Shown in pieces: positions 55,048-63,312 of a stretch of DNA of 64,000 bases (position 1 is the stretch's first letter; each line of letters begins with the position of its first letter). Origin of the DNA: Pseudomonas sp. GGS8 (GTDB lineage Bacteria; Pseudomonadota; Gammaproteobacteria; Pseudomonadales; Pseudomonadaceae); contig NZ_JALJWF010000001.1 in NCBI RefSeq assembly GCF_024168645.1, positions 5,707,501 to 5,771,500 on the forward strand. The letters run 5' to 3'. The notes below the pieces were generated by a model, which saw only the letters and a program-made list of their open reading frames with translations, did not search any database and had not been told where the DNA came from. The position numbers were made by a program, and so were the translations under genes.

Positions 55048-55974
55048 TCAGGGCGTAGCGGTCACGGCACGAGGTGTGTGCCAACTCAACTCATCCTGAG
55101 CAATCCGGGCAAACAACCACTCCACAAAGATCCGTGTGTGCGTCGTCACGTCCGGCGCAACACCGTAGTAATAGCGCGGCAACGGCATGCGCAACTCGGG
55201 CAACGGGCAGATCAGGTGCCCGCTCGAAAGATGGGTGCCCAGCAAAGAGGTCGGGCACAAGGCAATGCCCTGCCCCTCCACGGCGGCCTGAAGCACCAGG
55301 TGCATGTGATCAAACTGCCGGGTGACCTGAGTGGCTGACTGGCTTTGACCAAAGAGCATGGCCCAATGGTGCCAGTCTTCGCGGCGTGCCTTGGCGGTCA
55401 GCAACGTGTGTCGGCGCAGGGAAGCGAGGTCTTCAAGCGGCAGGCGCTCGATCAGCGATGGCGCCGCGACCAGCAATAGTTCGTCTTCGAACAGCACTCG
55501 CGCCTCAATCGCCGCTGCCCAATCGTCACGACCGCGGCGAATGACGATGTCGAACCCGTCGCGTGCCTGATCGGGTGCCTGGGTTTGAGTGATCACCTGC
55601 GGCTTGATACCTGGGTGCTGCGCAACGAAATCCGCCAGCCTGGGCGTCAGCCAAAGCATGGCAAAGGACGGACGCACATTGATTTTCACGGTCGGCAGCG
55701 CGGCATGTTGCTTGAGCGCAGTGGCAGCATTGGCGATCTGCGCCAGCCCGGCGCTGACCTGCTCATAAAAGCGCTGGCCGGCCGGCGTCAGCACCGATTG
55801 ACGGACACGCCGCTCGAACAGCAGCACCCCCAGGTATTCCTCAAGCAATTTGACGTGCCGGCTGACGGCACTGTGGCTGACATGCAGCTCTTCGGCGGCC
55901 AGGCTGAAACTCTGATGACGAGCAGCAACGGCGAAGGCGCGAACAGCATTAAGCGGTGGTAGTGGATTTATCAT
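55048..55974 (-). CDS. LysR-family transcriptional regulator (GcvA-like)
   Basis: The protein has 308 residues. An N-terminal HTH (NAVRAFAVAARHQSFSLAAEELHVSHSAVSRHVKLLEEYLG, shown only as motif parts: SFSLAAEELHVSHSAVSRH) is followed by a substrate-binding domain (VKINVRPSFAMLWLTPRL, FDIVIRRG, GQGIALCPTSLLG). It resembles GcvA-type LysR proteins. It is divergent from a LysE-type exporter gene 106 bases away and is probably its regulator. Inducer unknown. Confidence 0.88.
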   Translation of the reverse strand: MINPLPPLNAVRAFAVAARHQSFSLAAEELHVSHSAVSRHVKLLEEYLGVLLFERRVRQSVLTPAGQRFYEQVSAGLAQIANAATALKQHAALPTVKINVRPSFAMLWLTPRLADFVAQHPGIKPQVITQTQAPDQARDGFDIVIRRGRDDWAAAIEARVLFEDELLLVAAPSLIERLPLEDLASLRRHTLLTAKARREDWHHWAMLFGQSQSATQVTRQFDHMHLVLQAAVEGQGIALCPTSLLGTHLSSGHLICPLPELRMPLPRYYYGVAPDVTTHTRIFVEWLFARIAQDELSWHTPRAVTATP

Positions 55975-56079
55975 GCGTCTAATTTAGTCACCTATGCGCG
56001 GTAATTAAAGCGTTTGTCACACTCCCGTCATCACGCCAATCTGCCAGCACGCAGCCAATGCCACCCGACGGAGCACGCC

Positions 56080-56688
56080 ATGAACAGCTACGGACTCTTT
56101 GTACTTTTCGCCACCCTGACCATTTTGAGCCCGGGGCCTGGCGTGGTCCTGACCCTGTCCAACGCGGTACGCCACGGCTGGACGGGGGCCGTGCCGGGCA
56201 TTCTGGGGATCGCCTCGGGGGCGTTTGTCGTCGCCGCCGTCAGCGCCACCAGTGTCGGCCTGATACTCAGCACCTCCGCGAACGCCTTTACCGCATTGAA
56301 ATACGCAGGGGCCGCCTATTTGCTGTACCTGGGCTACAAAAGCTGGCGCTCGGATCGTTTCAGCGCGCTGCTTGAAACGCGGCCCTCAAGCCCCGGCTAT
56401 CGCTTCCTTGAAGCGGCTTCGTTGCAGTTTCTGAACCCCAAGGCGGTGTTTTTCTTTCTTGCGGTGTTCCCGCAATTCATCGACACCTCGGCGCACTTCT
56501 ACGCCCAGTTCTTCAAACTGGTCGCCTCTTACGCCATTCTGGTGATTCTGGTACATGGCAGCTATGCCTTGCTCGCCAATGCCGCCAAAGGCTGGTTGTC
56601 GAGCCCCAAGGGTTCCTGGCTGGCCGCGAAAGTTTCGGGTGTGACCTTCGCCGGCTTTGGCGTGCTCATGGCCTCGGCCAGTCGCTAA
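56080..56688 (+). CDS. LysE/RhtB-family amino acid exporter
   Basis: The protein has 202 residues from the ATG at 56080 (GGAG upstream). It has about six membrane segments with the family signature near the N-terminus (LTILSPGPGVVLTLSNAVRHG) and FLNPKAVFFFLAVFPQFID in the middle. Such proteins export amino acids or derivatives such as homoserine lactone and threonine. It is divergent from the LysR gene. The 3' end overlaps the convergent ArsR-like gene by four bases. Confidence 0.88.
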   Translation: MNSYGLFVLFATLTILSPGPGVVLTLSNAVRHGWTGAVPGILGIASGAFVVAAVSATSVGLILSTSANAFTALKYAGAAYLLYLGYKSWRSDRFSALLETRPSSPGYRFLEAASLQFLNPKAVFFFLAVFPQFIDTSAHFYAQFFKLVASYAILVILVHGSYALLANAAKGWLSSPKGSWLAAKVSGVTFAGFGVLMASASR

Positions 56689-57449
56689 GTCGCAGGACTG
56701 GCAATCGCGCGGCGCCTGTTCTCGGTGGACGTGAGTGGCGCTGTCGTTCCCTGAATCGGCAGTTCAACGGCGAACCGGCGACCGAGCTCCTTTCGCCCCA
56801 CTGCCGTCAACGCCAACGCCCGACTGTCCAGGTCCTGCGTCACCCATTGGCGTTTGATCGCCGTTTGCAGCAATGCCGCGCCCAAGGCACCGCCCAAGTG
56901 CGGCCGGCGCATGCTCCAGTCCAGGCACGGGCAGGCGAAACGGCGGCGTAAGGTGCCGAGGTCTTTGACATCGATGCCCAACCCTTCGAACAACGCTTCA
57001 CCGCTGTCGCTCAGTCGATAAGCCTGCGCATCGGTTTCCAGCAACCACCCCTCTTCGATCATCCGGTCATGCAGCACCACTGCCAGCGTGCCGGCCATGT
57101 GGTCGTAGCAGGTGCGGGCGAATTGCAGGCGGTCCGGGGTGCGCGGGTTGAACGTCGGCGCGGCGTTCTGGCCGATCACCATCAGTGCTTCGAGGGCCTG
57201 GGCCACACGCTTGTCCGCGAGGCTGTAATAGCGGTGGCGGCCCTGAACGTGCAAACGCACCAGCGCCAACTCCTTGAGTTTTGCCAAGTGCGCGCTGGCG
57301 GTCGAGGCGCTGACTTCGGCAACCGCCGCCAGCTCGGTGCTGGTGCGGGCGTGACCGTCCATCAGCGAGCAGAGGATTTTCGTCCGCGCAGTCTCGGCAA
57401 TCGCTGCGGCCACTTGAGAGACGCCGACGTCGTGTTGTTCTGCGTTCAT
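56685..57449 (-). CDS. ArsR-family (winged HTH) transcriptional regulator
   Basis: The protein has 254 residues, longer than classical ArsR. The N-terminal winged helix reads RTKILCSLMDGHARTSTELA then VSASTASAHLAKLKELALV. A C-terminal extension of about 150 residues (DLGTLRRRFACPCLDWSMRRPHLGGALGAALL, in part) has paired cysteines in FACPCLDW. The N-terminal part lacks the typical ELCVCDL metal site. It is divergent from the P450 gene 81 bases away and likely controls it. Confidence 0.83.
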   Translation of the reverse strand: MNAEQHDVGVSQVAAAIAETARTKILCSLMDGHARTSTELAAVAEVSASTASAHLAKLKELALVRLHVQGRHRYYSLADKRVAQALEALMVIGQNAAPTFNPRTPDRLQFARTCYDHMAGTLAVVLHDRMIEEGWLLETDAQAYRLSDSGEALFEGLGIDVKDLGTLRRRFACPCLDWSMRRPHLGGALGAALLQTAIKRQWVTQDLDSRALALTAVGRKELGRRFAVELPIQGTTAPLTSTENRRRAIASPAT

Positions 57450-57530
57450 ATTTCGCTCCCGGACGAATCAAGGCCCTTTCGGACTAGAGATAGTAGCAAC
57501 ACTTTTCAACCACCGATAAGGCTGCGACCC

Positions 57531-58637
57531 ATGGACCCGATCATCGCTGCGACTCACGCTGATCCTTACCCCTACTACGCGCAATTGCGCGCCGAGGGTG
57601 GAATGGTTTTTCATCAGGGACTGAAACTGTGGGTAGCCAGTAGCGCCCGAGCTGTCGCCGCCGTGCTGGCGCATCCGCACTGTCATGTGCGACCGGCGCA
57701 TGAGCCGGTGCCCAAGGCGATTGCTCAAGGCATGGCCGGCAAGGTGTTCGGTCAGTTGATGCGGATGAATGAAGGCGAGCGGCAGCGTTGCCCGAGAGCG
57801 GCGATTGAGCCAGGGCTGGCGTTGATTGATGTGAACGAGGTCAACTCACTGGTCAGCGCTCGATTGATTACCCCAGGGGCCGACGGGTTGTACACGGCGA
57901 TGTTTCGAGGGCCGGTCTGCGTGGTGGCGGCGTTGTTGGGGTTTTCTCCGGCTCAGGGCCGGGCTATCAGCGAGCTGACCGCCGACTTCGTCGCCTGCCT
58001 GTCGCCCCTCAGCGATCAGACGCAACTGGAAGCCGCCCATGTCGCGGCGGAACAGTTGAAGGGTTACGTCATCGAGCTTCTGGACGACCCGAGCAACCGA
58101 AGCGCCCTACTCGCCGGTATCCGGCAGCGCTTCGCGGCCGCATCGACCGACCCTGAAATCTTGATCGCCAACTTGATCGGTCTGTTCTCCCAAACCTATG
58201 AAGCCACTGCCGGGATGATCGGCAATGCGCTACTGGCGTTGAATCGCACCCCACAGATCGACTCAACTCAAGTTAACGACTTGATCGCAGAAGTGCAGCG
58301 CTTCGATCCGTCGGTACAAAACACCCGCCGCTTCGTCGCCGCCCCGTGTGAAATCGATGGCGTGAACCTTAACCCCGGCGACGTCATCCTGGTGCTGCTG
58401 GCCTCGGCCAATCGCGATCCGCAGCTTAATGATGATCCCGATGCATTCCTGCTCGACCGCCCGAACCGTCGCAGCTTCACCTTCGGCGCCGGCCGTCATC
58501 AATGCCCGGGGCAGGTGTTGGCCATGAGCATTGCCCGCGCAACGCTGGCTGAGATTCTGGTGATGAAACCTGCTTTGGACCTTTTGGCCTGGCACTATCG
58601 CCCGTCCCTTAACGGGCGCATTGCGCTCTTTGTCTGA
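57531..58637 (+). CDS. Cytochrome P450
   Basis: The protein has 368 residues from the ATG at 57531, somewhat shorter than the ~400 of most bacterial P450s. It has an I-helix-like SQTYEATAGMIGNALL, the ExxR motif in IAEVQRFDP, and the haem-ligand loop FTFGAGRHQCPGQVLA. No ferredoxin or reductase gene is adjacent, so redox partners come from elsewhere. The substrate is unknown. It is divergent from an ArsR-type regulator. The long upstream open frame is the regulator's antisense shadow. Confidence 0.88.
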   Translation: MDPIIAATHADPYPYYAQLRAEGGMVFHQGLKLWVASSARAVAAVLAHPHCHVRPAHEPVPKAIAQGMAGKVFGQLMRMNEGERQRCPRAAIEPGLALIDVNEVNSLVSARLITPGADGLYTAMFRGPVCVVAALLGFSPAQGRAISELTADFVACLSPLSDQTQLEAAHVAAEQLKGYVIELLDDPSNRSALLAGIRQRFAAASTDPEILIANLIGLFSQTYEATAGMIGNALLALNRTPQIDSTQVNDLIAEVQRFDPSVQNTRRFVAAPCEIDGVNLNPGDVILVLLASANRDPQLNDDPDAFLLDRPNRRSFTFGAGRHQCPGQVLAMSIARATLAEILVMKPALDLLAWHYRPSLNGRIALFV

Positions 58638-58645
58638 AAGACGCC

Positions 58646-59572
58646 TCAGGCGTGGCGATGCTCGACCGTCAGATGAGATAACTCATGAACCGGCGCCAGA
58701 CGTTCGCGGATGGCGTCGGCACTGACGCTCGCCACGGCTACGACACTGACAATCGCTGCTCGCGCCTGGGGCCCGACTTGCCAGACGTGAAGGTCACTGA
58801 TGCGAACATCATCCGTCGATTCAAGCAGCTCACGAATTTCGGCGGCGACGTGCTCGTCAGTGGTATCGAGCAACACCGCGGCGCTGTCACGCATCAAGCC
58901 AAAAGCCCATTTCGCGATCACGAGGGCACCGACAATGCCGATCACCGGGTCCAGCCAGACCCAGCCCAGGTAGCGCCCGGCCAACAACGCTGCGATGGCC
59001 AATACCGAGGTCAGCGCATCGGCTAGCACATGGACATACGCCGAGCGCAGGTTGTTGTCGTGATGATGGTGACCGTGGTTATGGTTGTGATGATCATGGC
59101 CGTGATCCACATGGTTGCCCGCCAGCAGCAATGCGCTGACGACATTCACCGCCAGTCCCACCACCGCAATCACCGTCGCTTCGGTGAAGGCCACGGTGAT
59201 CGGTTGAAACAGCCGCAGGATCGATTCGCCGGCGATGCCGATCGACACCAGGCCCAACACCATGGCAGAAGCAAAAGCCGCCAGGTCCCCGACCTTGCCG
59301 GTACCGAAGCTGAAGCGCGCATTGTTGGCGTGTCGTCTGGCAAAACTGTAGGCCGCCGCGGCAATGCCCAGGGCCACGGCGTGGGTCGCCATATGAAAGC
59401 CGTCCGCCAGCAACGCCATGGAGCCGGTGATGTAACCGGCGGCAATCTCGCCAATCATCATCACGAAGGTCAGCGCCACCACCCACAACGTGCGGCGAGC
59501 ATTTTCATCGTGGGCGGCCCCCAGAAACAGGTGATCGTGGGTAAAGCGCGAAGCCTGAGGTGTCAGTGTCAT
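58646..59572 (-). CDS. dmeF: Co(II)/Ni(II) efflux transporter DmeF (cation diffusion facilitator)
   Basis: The protein has 308 residues. Six membrane segments carry the CDF metal-site motifs (ALLADGFHMATHAVAL in TM2, SAYVHVLADALTSVLA in TM5). A cytoplasmic His-rich loop of about 20 residues lies between TM4 and TM5, and a C-terminal domain (SDLHVWQVGP) follows. It exports divalent cobalt or nickel. It follows dmeR on the same strand by 11 bases, so the repressor and pump are one operon. Confidence 0.9.
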   Translation of the reverse strand: MTLTPQASRFTHDHLFLGAAHDENARRTLWVVALTFVMMIGEIAAGYITGSMALLADGFHMATHAVALGIAAAAYSFARRHANNARFSFGTGKVGDLAAFASAMVLGLVSIGIAGESILRLFQPITVAFTEATVIAVVGLAVNVVSALLLAGNHVDHGHDHHNHNHGHHHHDNNLRSAYVHVLADALTSVLAIAALLAGRYLGWVWLDPVIGIVGALVIAKWAFGLMRDSAAVLLDTTDEHVAAEIRELLESTDDVRISDLHVWQVGPQARAAIVSVVAVASVSADAIRERLAPVHELSHLTVEHRHA

Positions 59573-59583
59573 GGGTCGGGCCT

Positions 59584-59859
59584 CTATTTCGAGTAACGGC
59601 GGATGGCTTGCAACAAGTCTTCCACGCCTTCGGCGCGCGCTTCGTCGCTGAGGCCGGGACGCGCCACATGCTCACGGGCGTGGGCGTCGATGAACTGGTC
59701 CATCAGGCCGTTGACCGCACCGCGGATTGCCGCGACCAGATGTAGGGTTTTGGCGCAATCAGCGTCGGATTCCAGCGCCCGCTCCACCGCCTGGACCTGA
59801 CCGGCAATACGCCGGACACGGTTGAGCAAATCGTCTTTGTGTTCGTGGATGTGTGACAT
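59584..59859 (-). CDS. dmeR: Metal-responsive repressor DmeR (CsoR/RcnR/FrmR family)
   Basis: The protein has 91 residues from the ATG at 59859 (MSHIHEHKDDLLNRVRRIA, the RcnR/DmeR N-terminus with metal-binding His). It is a four-helix-bundle repressor with Cys35 in ALESDADCAKTLHLVAAIRG (in part) and His residues in FIDAHAREHV. The frame could extend to 59892, but the family start is the MSH codon. It represses itself and dmeF until cobalt or nickel binds. Confidence 0.88.
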   Translation of the reverse strand: MSHIHEHKDDLLNRVRRIAGQVQAVERALESDADCAKTLHLVAAIRGAVNGLMDQFIDAHAREHVARPGLSDEARAEGVEDLLQAIRRYSK

Positions 59860-59886
59860 ACCTATACCCCCTACCCCTATATAGGT
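59860..59886. promoter_or_regulatory. Probable DmeR operator overlapping the dmeR ribosome site
   Basis: The inverted repeat ACCTATA (59860-59866) and TATAGGT (59880-59886) encloses two C-tracts, CCCCC and CCCC. G/C tracts next to TATA-like half-sites are the hallmark of RcnR/DmeR operators. On the coding strand the G-tract also serves as the Shine-Dalgarno sequence. Confidence 0.72.
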
Positions 59887-59952
59887 CGACATGGTTACCG
59901 ATATTGCCGGGGCTGGCAAGTCGGGTTGACCGCGTCATGGCTCAACAAAATA

Positions 59953-59992
59953 AAAAAACGCCATATCTGTAAGAAGAGATGGCGGGTTTTTC
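59953..59992 (+). terminator. Hairpin between dmeR and the pyocin-like gene
   Basis: ACGCCATATCT and AGAGATGGCG form an imperfect stem with A-run and T-run flanks. It could end transcripts from either side; its role upstream of the toxin gene is not clear. Confidence 0.55.
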
Positions 59993-60123
59993 CGACTGAG
60001 CCAAGTGCATAGCGACAAGCAGCTTTTGTAACAACGGCCAGAGTTTCAGACCAGTCCTACATCTATCAAATGCCCTTTGATATAGCGTCCGCATCGCTTT
60101 CAAAAAATGAAACAAGGACGCTC

Positions 60124-61341
60124 ATGGCTCGCAAAACAGACATACCTCGGGTTCAAAACCCACCGTCGGGCGACGGGCACCACATCACCAGCCGCTACAT
60201 GACCGCCACTGAACTGGCAGAGCGCGAAGCCAGACAAAAATCCTATGACGACATGTTGGCCCGACAGCAGGCATATGAAGACCGCTTTATCAGGCAGCCT
60301 CAACAGCTGGGTCAATCCAACTCCATAGGTTGTGTGTTCGCCAAAAGCTGCAACCTCCCCGACGGCGTAATCAACCACGACAACCCAGCCGGGTTTGTCC
60401 CTGTCGAGAAACTGACCGACTACGGAAAGTTTTCCCTGCTGGGTGGCCGCGAAAGGGATGCGGCGGGAAACATCCCACTCAAAAAAATCAGTGGCAGCGC
60501 GTTACCTGCTGCAATGGGGACACTTCTACTGGGCGGAGTTGGTACTGCTGGCACCGGGACGGGTATTGCTGGCGCAGGCATGACGGCTGGTGTTGCAACT
60601 GGAGCCTTGACCGGAATGGTTGCATTGCTGTGGCCGTCGAGCTTGGGCGACAGCTCCCTGTACACAGAAGAACAGCTCAAATCGCTCAAGGAAGGCCGTA
60701 CACGGGTTCGACTGCATGTCGAGCAACAAGCTGATGGCACCTTGAAGGGTTATGGGTACAACACCCAGAAGCGCCGTGACTGGGAAATGATTCCTGTCGT
60801 CCGGTTCAAGAGTCAGGGTTCTCAGCAGGTGGCTGACTTTGGTGATGGGATAACCCTGATATGGACACCAGCCGTTGCCCCATTCAGCACCTCAGGGATT
60901 CCCCCGCTAGAGGCGGGACCACAAGCGCCTCAGATCTGGATTTATCCGCCTACCGAACAGGCAGATAACATCATCGTCAACCCGATCTACCCGCCTGAGT
61001 ACAAGGACTTCATCCTTGTTTTCCCAGCTGATTCCGGTGTGCAGCCGTTATATGTTGTGGTTTCAAGAGCTGCTGGCGGCGGTGATATAAAGTACCACAG
61101 GCCGCCGTTGACATTACCTGCATTCCCAGATGCCCTTCCTGTTAAATCAAAAAGCAGTGTTCAGGGTGGAGGAAGTAAACGCAGCCGATGGAAAGACCGA
61201 AAGGGGCGAATATATGAATGGGATAGCAAGACAGGCGCAATAGAGATGTATGACAAGCAAGGTAAGCATCTTGGCGAGTTCAACCACGAAACAGGTGAAC
61301 AGATCGATCCCGCTAAACCCGGCAGAACCACCACGAAATAA
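60124..61341 (+). CDS. S-type pyocin-like toxin with a colicin E3-type ribonuclease domain
   Basis: The protein has 405 residues from the ATG at 60124 (AAGGA upstream). A short N-terminal part (1-125) is followed by a Gly/Ala-rich hydrophobic stretch (130-170), an S-type pyocin domain (about 165-315, WPSSLGDSSLYTEEQLKSL and WTPAV), and a C-terminal E3-like RNase domain (about 345-405, RWKDRKGRIYEWDSKTG). Colicin E3 cuts 16S rRNA in the decoding site. Catalytic E3 residues Asp510, Glu517 and Arg545 match D367, E374 and probably R401, but His513 is Thr370 here. No typical receptor-binding domain is seen, so export and entry route are unclear. A small gene follows after 15 bases and is a probable immunity gene. 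Confidence 0.85.
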   Translation: MARKTDIPRVQNPPSGDGHHITSRYMTATELAEREARQKSYDDMLARQQAYEDRFIRQPQQLGQSNSIGCVFAKSCNLPDGVINHDNPAGFVPVEKLTDYGKFSLLGGRERDAAGNIPLKKISGSALPAAMGTLLLGGVGTAGTGTGIAGAGMTAGVATGALTGMVALLWPSSLGDSSLYTEEQLKSLKEGRTRVRLHVEQQADGTLKGYGYNTQKRRDWEMIPVVRFKSQGSQQVADFGDGITLIWTPAVAPFSTSGIPPLEAGPQAPQIWIYPPTEQADNIIVNPIYPPEYKDFILVFPADSGVQPLYVVVSRAAGGGDIKYHRPPLTLPAFPDALPVKSKSSVQGGGSKRSRWKDRKGRIYEWDSKTGAIEMYDKQGKHLGEFNHETGEQIDPAKPGRTTTK

Positions 61342-61356
61342 ATTAAGAGGCTATTT

Positions 61357-61596
61357 ATGTTTTTATGGATTAGTGGTTTTTTAAAAGGTGATGACAAGGA
61401 TGACTCCTTAAAATACGACCTTACAGTTCGACCTGAGCTTGAAATCGCGGTAATGGGTGTTCTTGGCTGGAAAAGTCTTGATGAAAGCGCGGATGGAGAA
61501 TGGTTACTAACCGGCGAGCAAGTCCAACAAATCGCCAAAATTCTCAATGAGCAGTTACCGACTGAACTGGACATCTTCATAGGTGTGCGGGAGTAG
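61357..61596 (+). CDS. Candidate immunity protein for the E3-like toxin
   Basis: This 79-residue protein is rich in Asp and Glu (DDKDDSLKYDL, DESADGEW). It starts 15 bases after the toxin stop with AAGAGG upstream. Size, acidity and position fit an immunity protein that caps a basic RNase domain. I see no clear similarity to classical colicin E3 immunity protein beyond size and charge, so the assignment rests on context. Confidence 0.7.
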   Translation: MFLWISGFLKGDDKDDSLKYDLTVRPELEIAVMGVLGWKSLDESADGEWLLTGEQVQQIAKILNEQLPTELDIFIGVRE

Positions 61597-61648
61597 GTAC
61601 AACTGAGGCGGGAGTTAAAAAGCGAGCCTTCTCTACCAAGATCCAACA

Positions 61649-61957
61649 ATGAGCCACGAGGAAGCGACGAGACTTCTAGCTAGCGGCGTAGAAACCAACG
61701 TTGCCGCCGCATTGATTTCTATCGGCCTGAATGAGCAAGACAAGACCTGGGCTCAGAACACCTGCCTGAAATACCTCGAGAGTGAGTCCGAATCGGTCGC
61801 AGCAGCTGCCATCACCGCGCTCGGTCACATAGCCCGCAGACAGGGTGGTCTGGACTTGGGTGCTGTACGCCCGGCCCTTGAGAAGGTGAAGGAAAAATTT
61901 CCCTCCCTGGAAGGGATTGTGGCGGACACCCTTGATGATATTGAGGCATTCACCTGA
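61649..61957 (+). CDS. HEAT-repeat-like small protein, possible accessory immunity gene
   Basis: This 102-residue all-helical protein has HEAT-like pairs (VAAALISIGLNEQDKTWAQ, SVAAAAITALGHIARRQGG). It starts 52 bases after the candidate immunity gene on the same strand. Small HEAT-type proteins often accompany polymorphic toxins, but no direct function can be given. The start codon at 61649 has only a weak ribosome site. Confidence 0.62.
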   Translation: MSHEEATRLLASGVETNVAAALISIGLNEQDKTWAQNTCLKYLESESESVAAAAITALGHIARRQGGLDLGAVRPALEKVKEKFPSLEGIVADTLDDIEAFT

Positions 61958-62004
61958 TTCGCCGTTTAGGCAAAAGAACATTTTTTCCGCGAACCGAACA
62001 CTGA

Positions 62005-62157
62005 ACTGTGGCAAGGGAGCTTGATCCCGCTCGGGTGCGCAGCAGTCGTAGAATCAGCGTATGTGGGTAGCTTGAGAAACCGCGATGACCGGACTGGGGT
62101 CGCGGCGCAACCCAACGGGGGCAAGCCCCCTCGCCACAGCAAGCTCCCTCGCCACAG
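62005..62157. repeat. Degenerate REP elements
   Basis: CTGTGGCAAGGGAGCTTGATCC, a broken inner arm (CTCGGGTGCGCAGCAGTCG), and GGGGCAAGCCCCCTCGCCACAG with a partial repeat AAGCTCCCTCGCCACAG are present. The two ends belong to different REP subtypes, which suggests a recombined cluster. Confidence 0.75.
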
Positions 62158-62162
62158 ATAGC

Positions 62163-62200
62163 AAAAACCCGCTCTCTCCTCACAGAGACAGCGGGTTTTG
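62163..62200. terminator. Intrinsic terminator before the FKBP gene
   Basis: AAAAACCCGCTCTCT and AGAGACAGCGGGTTTTG pair around a short loop. A and T runs on both sides suit the FKBP gene (minus) and possibly upstream plus-strand genes. Confidence 0.8.
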
Positions 62201-62221
62201 TCATTTCAGCTCACACAACCA

Positions 62222-62560
62222 TCAATCATCCCGCGTCAACACTTCCAGCAATTCAATCTCGAAAATCAGATTCGAATTCGGCGTAATCGCCCCCATCGAG
62301 CGCTCGCCATAGGCCAGGTGCGCCGGCACCAGCAGCTTGCGTTTACCGCCGACCTGCATGCCCATGATTCCCTGGTCCCAGCCCTTGATTACCCGCCCCG
62401 TGCCAATCACACACTGGAAAGGTTTACCCCGGCTGTAGGAAGAATCGAATTCGGTGCCGTTTTCCAGCCAACCGCGATATTGGGTGGTGATCAGCGCGCC
62501 TTTGACGGCGGCTTTGCCGTCGCCCACTTCAAGGTCGATTACCTGCAATTCATCATTCAT
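62222..62560 (-). CDS. FKBP-type peptidyl-prolyl cis-trans isomerase
   Basis: The protein has 112 residues from the ATG at 62560; a GTG three codons earlier is an alternative. It is a single FKBP domain: VKGALITTQYRGWLENGTEFDSSYSRG (motif in part), FQCVIGTGRVIKGWDQGIMGM and LVPAHLAYGERSMGAITPNSNLIFEIELLE (in part). It has no signal peptide, so it is cytoplasmic. It assists folding at proline bonds. Confidence 0.9.
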   Translation of the reverse strand: MNDELQVIDLEVGDGKAAVKGALITTQYRGWLENGTEFDSSYSRGKPFQCVIGTGRVIKGWDQGIMGMQVGGKRKLLVPAHLAYGERSMGAITPNSNLIFEIELLEVLTRDD

Positions 62561-62673
62561 GACATTCACTCTATCTGTGCGCGTGCCCGAACGGGCTTGA
62601 TGGGCGCCGTTTTCCCAGAAATGCAGGCTATTGGCAACCGTTTCGCTCTGTCTCCGGCAGTGGTCGTAAACTA

Positions 62674-62725
62674 GGCTCTGTACGAAAACTGCCGGATCGC
62701 CACTCGGCGACTTTTCGTACAGCCC
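62674..62725. repeat. Short MITE-like element, internally deleted
   Basis: This 52-base element has terminal inverted repeats GGCTCTGTACGAAAA and TTTTCGTACAGCCCC. Inverted, it matches both ends of the longer copy at 63313-63454 but lacks its middle ~90 bases. CTA flanks it on both sides. Confidence 0.72.
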
Positions 62726-62832
62726 CTAATTGACACAACAGGACTTATGTAACCCGACAATACGCCGATACCGTGCAGCGGCACGGAAGCACCGAAACAG
62801 CACTTACTCCATAGAAGGCAGGAACAGGAACA

Positions 62833-63294
62833 ATGTTTGAACACATCTGGCGCAGCATCCATTCCCCGGGCTACTTCCCCAACGTACTGGAGTGGATGAT
62901 CAATATTCTCCTCAACCCGTTCATGGTGATTATGAGCCTGATGGTCGGAGCGCTGGCCGGTAAATGGTGGAGAGCCATCCCCTACGGCAGCCTCATTTGT
63001 TATGTGGTGTTCCTGAGCCGGTCGTCATTCTATCGGTGGGGAAGCATTTTCCCCGAAGCCGGCCTGCCTGCACTGTTGATTGATGGCGCACTGCTGGCCC
63101 TCCTCGGCTTCTATTTGAAAGGCGTACTCAGAACCCGCTCAGAAGCAAAACCCGAAGGCCATTGGTTGCGCTGGCTTTATCAAAGCCTGAAGGTCGTCAT
63201 GCTGACAGTCATGGTAATGTTCTGGGTACTCGTCGTGCTGTTTGTCGTGACCTTCACCGTCTCGGTCGCTACCCAACCGTCAGTGGCGCACTGA
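62833..63294 (+). CDS. Small inner-membrane protein of unknown function
   Basis: This 153-residue protein has four to five hydrophobic segments: INILLNPFMVIMSLMVGALAG, IPYGSLICYVVFL, LPALLIDGALLALLGFYL and VVMLTVMVMFWVLVVLFVV (parts). GGAACAGGAAC precedes the ATG. I do not recognise the family. It is bracketed by two MITE-like elements in opposite orientation, so it may be an insertion or simply lie between two insertion events. Confidence 0.72.
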   Translation: MFEHIWRSIHSPGYFPNVLEWMINILLNPFMVIMSLMVGALAGKWWRAIPYGSLICYVVFLSRSSFYRWGSIFPEAGLPALLIDGALLALLGFYLKGVLRTRSEAKPEGHWLRWLYQSLKVVMLTVMVMFWVLVVLFVVTFTVSVATQPSVAH

Positions 63295-63312
63295 CCCACC
63301 TCCTGCTTGCCA

